A DNA stretch of 5,002 nucleotides, from positions 1 through 5,002 of the forward strand of contig JAITTD010000102.1 of assembly GCA_031287245.1 (NCBI GenBank), written 5' to 3'. Both the position numbers and the translations under genes were made by a program. Of this stretch, positions 1-5,002 are shown in pieces; position 1 is the first letter of the stretch, and every line of letters begins with the position of its first letter. Source of the stretch: Bacteroidales bacterium (GTDB taxonomy: Bacteria > Bacteroidota > Bacteroidia > Bacteroidales > UBA4181). The notes below the pieces were generated by a model. The model searched no databases. It had not been told where the DNA came from and was given only the letters and a program-made list of their open reading frames with translations.

Positions 1-18
1 AAACGGATAAACGATGTC

Positions 19-44
19 TCACCATTGTATCACCATCGAATCAC
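19..44 (+). repeat. 11-bp-phased TCAC direct repeats upstream of the promoter
   Basis: TCACCAT occurs at 19-25 and 30-36, and a shortened TCAC at 41-44, so the unit recurs every 11 bases, about one helical turn. The array would lie about 47 to 72 bases before the predicted transcription start, where activators of the OmpR/PhoB kind bind direct repeats of this spacing. Such a role is inference; the repeat could also be the tail of an unseen upstream gene, since frame 1 stays open to a TAA at 67-69. Confidence 0.4.
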
Positions 45-54
45 AAAAAATCTT

Positions 55-84
55 TTTCTGTTTCAATAAAAAGCCCTACCTTTG
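55..84 (+). promoter_or_regulatory. Bacteroidota-type promoter for the fkbp-argH pair
   Basis: TACCTTTG at 77-84 is an exact match to the Bacteroides -7 consensus TAnnTTTG. The upstream -33 element is poor: TTTCTG at 55-60 is the nearest candidate and sits 16 bases from the -7 box, closer than the usual 19-21. Transcription would begin near base 91, giving a leader of about 30 bases before the ATG at 121. The TTG at 82 lies inside this element, which argues against its use as a start codon. No run of a transcript map backs this; it is a motif call. Confidence 0.62.
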
Positions 85-120
85 TCCAATCAATTTAATC
101 CATATTATTATATTCATAAA

Positions 121-882
121 ATGAAATATCAAAAAGTTAGTCTGTTGATGGTGGTTTTGAGCCTGTGTCACCTTGTGTATATCAGTGCCAAACCGCCAAA
201 GAAAGAAGCGGCGGCGCCGGTTGCCGTTCAAACCCCCGTTTTAGCCAAAACGACCGATTCGGTCAGTTATTATCTTGGGTTTCTGTATGCCAAACAGATA
301 CTGCAGTCGTTTACCGAAGGTTTCAGCACCGATGCCTTTGTTGTTGGCGTGAAAAAAGCGGTGAACAAGGACGTTGCCATCACCGATGCGGAGGCGAACC
401 AGTTCTTGCAGAATTATTTTACGCAAGAGCAACAGCGCATAAGTCAGAAGCAGTTGAATGAAGGAAAGCAATTTCTTGCCGAAAACGCTACCAAAGAGGG
501 AGTGACCACCTTGCCGAGCGGGCTGCAATACAAAGTGCTCAAAGAGGGCACAGGAGTGAAGCCGACAGCGACCGATGAAGCGGAAGTGATGTACCACGGC
601 ACACTGATTGACGGCACCGTGTTCGACAGCGCCAAAGAACGGGGCGAACCGGTTACTTTTCCTGTCAACAGAGTGATTCCCGGCTTCTCAGAAGCGTTGC
701 AACTGATGGGTGAAGGCGCAGTGTGGGTGATTTATGTCCCTGCCGAATTGGGTTACGGCGAAAATCCCGACCCGCGCAGTGGCATCAAACCCAACAGCGT
801 ACTGATTTTTGAATTGGAACTGCAAAAAGTAATCAAAGCAGATGCGGACATTCCGCAGGTGGAACCGAATCTGTTCAAATAA
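121..882 (+). CDS. exported Mip/FkpA-like FKBP-type peptidyl-prolyl cis-trans isomerase
   Basis: Catalyses cis-trans isomerisation of Xaa-Pro bonds, probably as a dimeric folding helper in the periplasm. The 253-residue protein starts with a basic and hydrophobic signal sequence (1-23, likely cut after ISA); C16 is preceded by LSL, a poor lipobox, so a lipoprotein is less likely. Residues 44-135 resemble the FKBP N-terminal dimerisation domain (TDSVSYYLG) running into a long Q/E/K-rich helix, and about 140-240 form the FKBP domain. Pocket residues line up with FKBP12: Y158, F168, D169, V185-I186, Y212 and F230; the pocket Trp (W59) is replaced by F189, a conservative change. I chose ATG 121 over the in-frame TTG at 82 because the TTG is within the promoter -7 box and would put 13 polar residues before the signal peptide. 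argH follows after 6 bases. Confidence 0.93.
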   Translation: MKYQKVSLLMVVLSLCHLVYISAKPPKKEAAAPVAVQTPVLAKTTDSVSYYLGFLYAKQILQSFTEGFSTDAFVVGVKKAVNKDVAITDAEANQFLQNYFTQEQQRISQKQLNEGKQFLAENATKEGVTTLPSGLQYKVLKEGTGVKPTATDEAEVMYHGTLIDGTVFDSAKERGEPVTFPVNRVIPGFSEALQLMGEGAVWVIYVPAELGYGENPDPRSGIKPNSVLIFELELQKVIKADADIPQVEPNLFK

Positions 883-888
883 ACCTTC

Positions 889-2223
889 ATGAAACTTTGG
901 AGCAAAGGCGTAGAGGTTCATCGGGAAATAGAGCGGTTCACCGTTGGGCGCGACCGCGAGATGGATATGTACCTGGCGGCTTTCGATGTGCTGGGCACGA
1001 TGGCACATATCCGTATGCTTGAATCCATCCGGCTGCTGACGAAAGAGGAATTGAATGTACTCGAAAAGGAGTTGCACAGCATTTTTCACAAGATACAAGA
1101 CGGGGAGTTCACCATAGAGGACGGCATAGAGGACGTTCATTCGCAGGTAGAACTGATGCTTACCCGTCAATTGGGCGATGCAGGTAAAAAAGTGCACAGC
1201 GGAAGGTCGCGCAACGATCAGGTATTGGTGGACATCAAGTTATACCTGCGGCACGAGATTGAGGAAATCACAGGTGGCGTGCAACGTCTGTTCGACAAGT
1301 TGATAGCACAGAGCGAACAGTACAAGGATGTACTGATGCCGGGATATACGCATCTGCAAGTGGCGATGCCTTCTTCTTTCGGGCTATGGTTCGGCGCTTA
1401 TGCCGAGAGCCTCACCGACGACCTTCGTCTGATGCAGGCTGCGTGGCAGGTAGCCAATCAAAATCCGCTCGGATCGGCAGCCGGTTATGGCTCGTCGTTT
1501 CCGCTCAACCGCACAATGACCACGCAACTGTTGGGCTTCGACGACCTCAACTACAACGTGGTGTATGCCCAGATGGGGCGCGGGAAAACCGAGAAAACAC
1601 TCGCGTTTGGCATGGCGTCGGTGGCGGCTACCTTGTCGCGGTTCAGCATGGACGCCTGTCTGTACATGAGCCAGAATTTCGGGTTCATCACCCTGCCCGA
1701 AGATCTGACCACAGGGTCAAGCATCATGCCACACAAGAAAAACCCCGACGTTTTTGAACTCATCCGTGCCAAATGCAACAGAATACAGGCATTGCCCAAT
1801 GACATCACTTTAGTGCTGAACAACCTGCCGTCAGGCTATTTTCGCGATATGCAGATACTGAAAGAGATGCTGTTTCCGGCTTTTGGCGAGTTGAAAGACT
1901 GTCTGGCGCTTCTGGCATACATGGTAGAGAAGATAAAGATAAACCGCAACCTGTTGGACGATGCGCGTTATCGGTACCTGTTCAGCGTAGATGCCGTCAA
2001 TCAATTGGTTCTCGAAGGTGTTCCCTTCCGCGATGCCTACAAACAGATAGGTTTGGAAATCAACAGCGGGGAATTTCATTCGCAGGACGGCAAAATTTTG
2101 TCGCACACCCACGAAGGCAGCATCGGAAATCTGTGCAACGACCGCATCCAATCAAAAATGCAAGCAGTGTTACGCAGTTTTTCCTTTGAAAAAGTCAACC
2201 AAAGTTTGCAAAAATTGTTATAG
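889..2223 (+). CDS. argH: argininosuccinate lyase
   Basis: Cytosolic homotetrameric enzyme of the fumarase/aspartase superfamily that splits argininosuccinate into arginine and fumarate, the final step of arginine synthesis. The 444-residue length is normal. Active-site blocks are intact: HSGRSRNDQ at 103-111, YTHLQ at 153-157 (T154/H155 correspond to the Thr-His pair that acts in acid-base chemistry), and the flexible signature loop GSSIMPHKKNP at 276-286, whose Ser pair S277/S278 contains the catalytic serine. Most bacterial ArgH proteins have MPQKKNP; the H282 variant is, from memory, usual in Bacteroidales. The N-terminus MKLWSKG and the block ERFTVGRDREMD fit the family, so ATG 889 is secure. 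It lies 6 bases after the FKBP gene and probably shares its transcript. The final codons (Lys-Leu-Leu-stop) are the beginning of a 20-bp tandem repeat that continues into the gap. No other arginine genes are in view. Confidence 0.98.
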   Translation: MKLWSKGVEVHREIERFTVGRDREMDMYLAAFDVLGTMAHIRMLESIRLLTKEELNVLEKELHSIFHKIQDGEFTIEDGIEDVHSQVELMLTRQLGDAGKKVHSGRSRNDQVLVDIKLYLRHEIEEITGGVQRLFDKLIAQSEQYKDVLMPGYTHLQVAMPSSFGLWFGAYAESLTDDLRLMQAAWQVANQNPLGSAAGYGSSFPLNRTMTTQLLGFDDLNYNVVYAQMGRGKTEKTLAFGMASVAATLSRFSMDACLYMSQNFGFITLPEDLTTGSSIMPHKKNPDVFELIRAKCNRIQALPNDITLVLNNLPSGYFRDMQILKEMLFPAFGELKDCLALLAYMVEKIKINRNLLDDARYRYLFSVDAVNQLVLEGVPFRDAYKQIGLEINSGEFHSQDGKILSHTHEGSIGNLCNDRIQSKMQAVLRSFSFEKVNQSLQKLL

Positions 2224-2271
2224 ATGGTTATAAATTGTTATAGATAGTTATAAATTGTTATAGAGATAGTT
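2212..2271 (+). repeat. 20-bp tandem repeat, three copies, overlapping the argH stop
   Basis: Unit 1 (2212-2231) and unit 2 (2232-2251) differ at one base: AAATTGTTATAGATRGTTAT. Unit 3 (2252-2271) matches for its first 13 bases, AAATTGTTATAGA, then carries a two-base GA insertion or shift. Unit 1 holds the last argH codons AAA TTG TTA and the TAG stop. Because 20 is not a multiple of 3, the TAGs at 2221, 2241 and 2261 fall in all three forward frames. Each junction can form only a weak A/U hairpin (TATAA/TTATA around ATTG), without a U tract, so it is not called as a terminator. Confidence 0.95.
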
Positions 2272-2300
2272 AGTTTATCGGTTATAATTCTTAATTTTAT

Positions 2301-2386
2301 AAGGTTCGTAATTCGTAATTTTTAATTCGTAATTTATTAAAACAAGGTTCGTAATTCGTAATTTTTAATTCGTAATTTATTAAAAC
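2301..2386 (+). repeat. perfect 43-bp tandem duplication ending at a start codon
   Basis: Bases 2301-2343 and 2344-2386 are identical over all 43 positions and directly adjacent. Each unit contains the word TTCGTAA three times (at offsets 4, 12 and 25 from the unit's first base) and ends in ATTAAAAC; the second copy stops at the base before the ATG of the DUF1015 gene at 2387. The region is over 75% A/T, unlike the genes on either side. There is no Shine-Dalgarno motif and no exact TAnnTTTG, but TAATTTTT (2316-2323 and 2359-2366) differs from that -7 consensus only at the last base, so the duplication also doubles a marginal promoter-like word. Confidence 0.96.
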
Positions 2387-3628
2387 ATGGCTGTATTAAA
2401 AGCATTTAAAGGGATTCGTCCTGTAAAGGAATACGCGGCACAGATTGCTTCGCGACCTTATGATGTACTCAACCGCGCGGAGGCGGTCAAAGAGGCGAGT
2501 GGCAATTCTTTGTCGTTTCTGCACGTTATCAAACCTGAGATAGACCTGCCCGCTATTACAGACGAACATGCGCCGGAAATATATGTGAAAGGAAGCGCCA
2601 ACTTCCAAAAAATGATTGCCGACGGGGTTTTTCGCACCGACGGAAGCGAAAAACTGTACATTTATGCGCAAACCATGGACGGAAGGACGCAGTATGGCAT
2701 TGTAGGCTGTGCGGCTGTGGACGATTATGTGAACAATATCATTCGCAAGCACGAATTGACACGCCCCGACAAGGAGGAAGACCGCCGCAACCATGTTCGC
2801 GTAAGCAACATGAACTACGAACCTGTATTTTTTGCCTATCCTGCTGTGGCAGAAATTGACGCTATCGTTGCAAAGTGCACTGCTGCACCGGCAGAATACG
2901 ATTTCACTTCCGAAGACGGCATTGGACACCAATTTTGGGTGGTGGACAATCAAAGCGCCATCGATCGGCTGATTGCGCTGTTTGCCGCCATTCCCTGCAC
3001 TTATGTCGCCGACGGTCATCACCGCACAGCAGCAGCGGCGGGCGTTGGGCTTGAACGACGACAAGCCAACCCACAGCACACGGGCAAGGAGGAGTACAAC
3101 TTCTTCTTAGCCGTACATTTTCCTGACAATCAACTGAAAATATTTGACTACAACCGCGTGGTGAAAGATTTGAACGGACTGTCGGAAGCGGAGTTGCTGA
3201 CAGCCTTGTCCACAGGCTTTACCGTGGAATGTAAAGGCGAGATGGAATACCGTCCCGCCGCGCTGCACGAGTTTAGCATGTATCTTGGCGGCAAATGGTA
3301 CGCCCTGAAAGCCAAAGCGGGCACATACAACGACCACGATCCTATCGCTTGTCTGGATGTGACGGTATTGTCGGATTTGGTGCTAACGCCTCTGCTGAAC
3401 ATCACCGACCTCAGAAATTCGAAGCGCATTGACTTCGTGGGAGGTATTCGCGGCTTGGGCGAACTGAAACAGCGCGTGGATTCAGGCGAAATGGCGGTTG
3501 CATTTGCCCTCTACCCTGTCAGCATGAAGCAATTGATTGATATAGCCGACTCAGGAAACATTATGCCGCCCAAAACGACCTGGTTTGAACCGAAACTGCG
3601 CAGCGGATTAGTCGTTCACAGTATATAA
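2387..3628 (+). CDS. DUF1015 family protein, function unsettled
   Basis: A 413-residue protein with the hallmarks of the DUF1015 family, widespread in bacteria and archaea and normally 400-430 residues long. Visible marks: FKGIRP near the start (7-12), RPYDVLNR at 23-30, the stretch NSLSFLHVIKPE, and the family's most conserved motif DGHHRT at 209-214, followed by an Ala-rich helix. There is no signal peptide or membrane segment, so it should be cytosolic. The histidine/arginine-rich motif suggests a phosphate or nucleotide site and recalls the (G)HR motif of the ParB/sulfiredoxin-like fold, to which archaeal free serine kinases belong; that comparison is inference. I recall DUF1015 genes next to serC/serA in other Bacteroidales, but those genes are not present here. 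ATG 2387 gives the typical MAVLKAFKGIRP start and directly follows a 43-bp repeat. holB begins 18 bases downstream, suggesting co-transcription. Confidence 0.93.
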   Translation: MAVLKAFKGIRPVKEYAAQIASRPYDVLNRAEAVKEASGNSLSFLHVIKPEIDLPAITDEHAPEIYVKGSANFQKMIADGVFRTDGSEKLYIYAQTMDGRTQYGIVGCAAVDDYVNNIIRKHELTRPDKEEDRRNHVRVSNMNYEPVFFAYPAVAEIDAIVAKCTAAPAEYDFTSEDGIGHQFWVVDNQSAIDRLIALFAAIPCTYVADGHHRTAAAAGVGLERRQANPQHTGKEEYNFFLAVHFPDNQLKIFDYNRVVKDLNGLSEAELLTALSTGFTVECKGEMEYRPAALHEFSMYLGGKWYALKAKAGTYNDHDPIACLDVTVLSDLVLTPLLNITDLRNSKRIDFVGGIRGLGELKQRVDSGEMAVAFALYPVSMKQLIDIADSGNIMPPKTTWFEPKLRSGLVVHSI

Positions 3629-3646
3629 ACCCTGATTCCCGAATAA

Positions 3647-4792
3647 ATGCTGTTTGCTGACATCATCGGACAAGACACCCTCAAAGGGAAACTCATACAG
3701 ACGGTACGGGAAAACCGCATCAGTCATGCACGTTTGTTCCTTGGACCGGAGAGCGCCGGCAGTCTCCCGTTGGCTATCGCTTATGCGCAATATATCAACT
3801 GCACCAACCGCAGCGATACGGATTCGTGCGGCACATGCCCATCGTGCAACAAATACAGCAAACTGATTCACCCCGACCTGCATTTCGTATTTCCCGTAGT
3901 GAAAGGCAAAAGCGGCAAAGCGGCAATCAGCGATATGTTTATCGCCGAATGGCGCGAAACCCTGCTCAACAACCCATACCTGACCTACACCCAATGGCTG
4001 GACACGATGGATGCCGAAAACAAACACAAACAGGGCGGCATTTTCGTGGACGAAAGCAAAGAAATACTGCGAAAACTCAGTTTCAAAACCTACGAAGCCG
4101 ACTACAAGGTGATGATTATCTGGATGGCTGAAAGAATGAACCTGCAAACAGCCAACAAACTGCTGAAAATATTGGAAGAGCCACCTGAAAAAACCCTGTT
4201 TCTGCTCATCGCCGAGTCTTCCGACCAACTTTTGGCAACCATCCTGTCGCGCACACAACTCACCCGCGTTCCCAAAATAGACAAAACGAGCTTGTCGGAT
4301 TATTTGGAGAAAAATCTTTCGTGCAGCAAGCAGCAAGCCATCAATGCGGCTGAACTGAGCAACGGCAATCTGGCGCTGGCAAAAGCCAACCTGCAAACGG
4401 CAGAAGAAGAAAACCGGTATTTCAACCTGTTTGCTACCATGATGCGCACCTGCTGGAAGGTGTGGGGCAACAAACAGGCAATGCTCGACCTGATAGAATG
4501 GAGCAACGAACTGGCAACTATCAGCCGCGAAAAACAGAAGGTTTTTTTGATATACAGCCTGCGGATGGTGCGCGAAAACATGGTGCTGAACCGGCAACAA
4601 CCGCAACTGGCGTTCCTGACGGACGAAGAAAGTAAATTTTCAGATAATTTCAATCCGTTCATCCACCCGGGCAACGTAGCGCAACTCTCCGAAAATATCA
4701 ACAAAGCGCATTACCACATAGAAGCCAACGGCAACGCCAAAATTATCTTTCTGGATATGGCTTGTAAAATAGTAGTGCTGCTGAGACATTGA
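3647..4792 (+). CDS. holB: DNA polymerase III subunit delta' (clamp loader)
   Basis: Part of the clamp loader that places the sliding clamp on primed DNA during replication. The 381-residue protein is an AAA+ family member of the DnaX/HolB type. The start MLFADIIGQ and the ISHARLFLGP block are typical. The Walker A region (33-40, GPESAGSL) lacks the lysine, so ATP binding there is probably lost, as in E. coli delta', which is a stator rather than an ATPase. Four zinc-binding cysteines, C52, C61, C64 and C67, have the same spacing as in E. coli. KLLKILEEPP lies at 171-180, and the sensor motif SRC is present as SRT (201-203), retaining R202, the likely arginine finger for the neighbouring subunit. 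Residues 80-130 are an insertion relative to E. coli, which I believe is usual in Bacteroidota. It follows the DUF1015 gene by 18 bases. DnaX-like gamma/tau is less likely because of the dead P-loop and short C-terminus. Confidence 0.92.
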   Translation: MLFADIIGQDTLKGKLIQTVRENRISHARLFLGPESAGSLPLAIAYAQYINCTNRSDTDSCGTCPSCNKYSKLIHPDLHFVFPVVKGKSGKAAISDMFIAEWRETLLNNPYLTYTQWLDTMDAENKHKQGGIFVDESKEILRKLSFKTYEADYKVMIIWMAERMNLQTANKLLKILEEPPEKTLFLLIAESSDQLLATILSRTQLTRVPKIDKTSLSDYLEKNLSCSKQQAINAAELSNGNLALAKANLQTAEEENRYFNLFATMMRTCWKVWGNKQAMLDLIEWSNELATISREKQKVFLIYSLRMVRENMVLNRQQPQLAFLTDEESKFSDNFNPFIHPGNVAQLSENINKAHYHIEANGNAKIIFLDMACKIVVLLRH

Positions 4793-4814
4793 TTTTATGC
4801 AGGGATTTTATGCA
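4791..4814 (+). repeat. 11-bp direct repeat at the holB stop
   Basis: GATTTTATGCA occurs at 4791-4801 and again at 4804-4814, separated by GG. The first copy begins within the TGA stop codon of holB (4790-4792). No function is evident. Confidence 0.9.
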
Positions 4815-4819
4815 CGCAC

Positions 4820-4850
4820 TTGGCTATCTGGAAATTTTCATCTACCTTTC
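4820..4850 (+). promoter_or_regulatory. upstream, weaker copy of the duplicated promoter
   Basis: TTGG at 4820-4823 and TACCTTTC at 4843-4850 have the 19-base spacing of a Bacteroides -33/-7 promoter, but the -7 box ends in C instead of the conserved G. It lies 61 bases before the better copy and aligns with it without gaps. If active it would start near 4857 and give a leader of about 72 bases. Confidence 0.4.
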
Positions 4851-4880
4851 CTCTGTAAAAACTTTTCCCATTGTACGCGC

Positions 4881-4911
4881 TTGGAAATCTCAAGATTTTT
4901 ATCTACCTTTG
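4881..4911 (+). promoter_or_regulatory. Bacteroidota-type promoter for the nuclease-like gene
   Basis: TACCTTTG at 4904-4911 matches the -7 consensus TAnnTTTG exactly, and TTGG at 4881-4884 sits 19 bases upstream as a -33 element. Transcription would start near 4918, leaving a leader of only about 11 A-rich bases before ATG 4929. A complete promoter here indicates that the last gene is transcribed apart from holB. Confidence 0.68.
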
Positions 4912-4928
4912 CGGAAAAATAGTGAAAA

Positions 4929-5002
4929 ATGATCATAGCCAATCCCATATACGACCTTGCCTTTAAGCGGCTGATGGAGAACGAGCGGGTAGCAAAGTTT
5001 TT
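4929..5002 (+). CDS. 5' end of a probable PD-(D/E)XK nuclease family (Rpn-like) putative transposase
   Basis: Only 24 full codons are visible; the gene runs off the window. The start MIIANPIYDLAFKRLMENER, followed by VAKFF, resembles the N-terminus of the Bacteroidota proteins annotated as Rpn family recombination-promoting nuclease/putative transposase or PD-(D/E)XK nuclease, in which an N-P-x-x-D-x-x-F-K-x-L-(M/F) block begins the nuclease fold. The catalytic D-(D/E)XK residues would lie beyond the window, so activity cannot be judged. The start is supported by its own promoter ending 17 bases upstream and by an A-rich leader. These genes usually occur in several copies per genome. The assignment rests on about 20 residues and memory of the family. 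Confidence 0.6.
   Translation, partial: MIIANPIYDLAFKRLMENERVAKF

Larger units (their letters stand above)
4811..4911 (+). repeat. imperfect direct repeat of a whole promoter, 61-base offset
   Basis: Bases 4811-4850 and 4872-4911 align without gaps with 31 of 40 identical positions. The match covers the -33 region (ACGC-CTTGG), part of the spacer (ATCT, ATTTT) and the -7 box (ATCTACCTTT). The 21 bases between the copies do not match anything obvious. Confidence 0.8.

Noticed and set aside
1..69. 3' end of an upstream gene in frame 1, closing at TAA 67-69
   Set aside because: Twenty-two codons of undistinguished sequence that overlap a likely promoter region; not enough to call a gene.
153..168. 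Lipoprotein signal at C16 of the FKBP protein
   Set aside because: The residues before the Cys (LSL) lack the small residue expected at -1, and what follows (HLVYISA) is still hydrophobic, so ordinary signal peptidase cleavage after A23 fits better.
688..1197. 169-codon - strand frame across the fkbp-argH junction
   Set aside because: It overlaps two well-supported genes and shows no motif; codon shadow.
1711..1746. ArgH reassigned as adenylosuccinate lyase because of MPHK
   Set aside because: The rest of the loop (KKNP rather than KRNP) and the blocks ERFTVGRDRE, HSGRSRNDQ and YTHLQ are those of argininosuccinate lyase.
2281..2302. Possible terminator hairpin after argH (TTATAA at 2282-2287 and 2296-2301)
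   Set aside because: The stem is only six A/U pairs and no U tract follows; too weak to call as an intrinsic terminator.
2212..2386. CRISPR-like array
   Set aside because: The repeats are directly adjacent with no unique spacers, differ in unit length (20 and 43) and have no cas genes nearby.
2396..3079. 227-codon open frame on the - strand opposite the DUF1015 gene
   Set aside because: It is a shadow of the real gene, with low-complexity Val/Phe/Arg content and no start context or family resemblance.
3608..4606. 332-codon open frame on the - strand opposite holB
   Set aside because: It is antisense to a gene with clear family motifs (zinc cysteines, LEEPP, SR finger). Its translation is rich in F, H, Q and V without recognisable domains, as expected from the reverse of a biased coding sequence.

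Overview
The window looks like chromosomal DNA from a member of the Bacteroidota, most likely the order Bacteroidales. Three things point there: protein sequences of Bacteroidales type (ArgH with a MPHKKNP signature loop, DUF1015 protein, delta' subunit), promoter elements of the Bacteroides form TAnnTTTG, and start codons preceded by A/T-rich sequence without a Shine-Dalgarno motif. This assignment is inference from sequence character, not from a database search.

All five genes lie on the + strand and there is no gene-free stretch above 300 bases. From left to right: a promoter region with three 11-bp-phased TCAC repeats (1-120); an exported Mip/FkpA-like FKBP peptidyl-prolyl isomerase (121-882); argininosuccinate lyase argH (889-2223), only 6 bases downstream; a 163-base A/T-rich gap made largely of two tandem repeats (2212-2386); a DUF1015 family protein (2387-3628); the DNA polymerase III delta' subunit holB (3647-4792), 18 bases later; a 136-base gap holding an 11-bp direct repeat and a duplicated promoter (4791-4911); and the first 24 codons of a probable PD-(D/E)XK nuclease/Rpn-type putative transposase, cut by the window edge (4929-5002).

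The genes are mostly housekeeping: protein folding in the envelope, the last step of arginine synthesis, a conserved protein of unsettled function, and the clamp loader. The tight spacing suggests two transcription pairs (fkbp-argH and DUF1015-holB), though nothing in their known roles links the partners. The unusual content is between the genes: a 20-bp x3 tandem repeat that begins inside the last codons of argH, a perfect 43-bp x2 tandem repeat that ends exactly at the next start codon, and a 61-bp-offset duplicated promoter ahead of the nuclease-like gene. I found no convincing new multi-gene system, defence island, CRISPR array, RNA gene or complete mobile element here.
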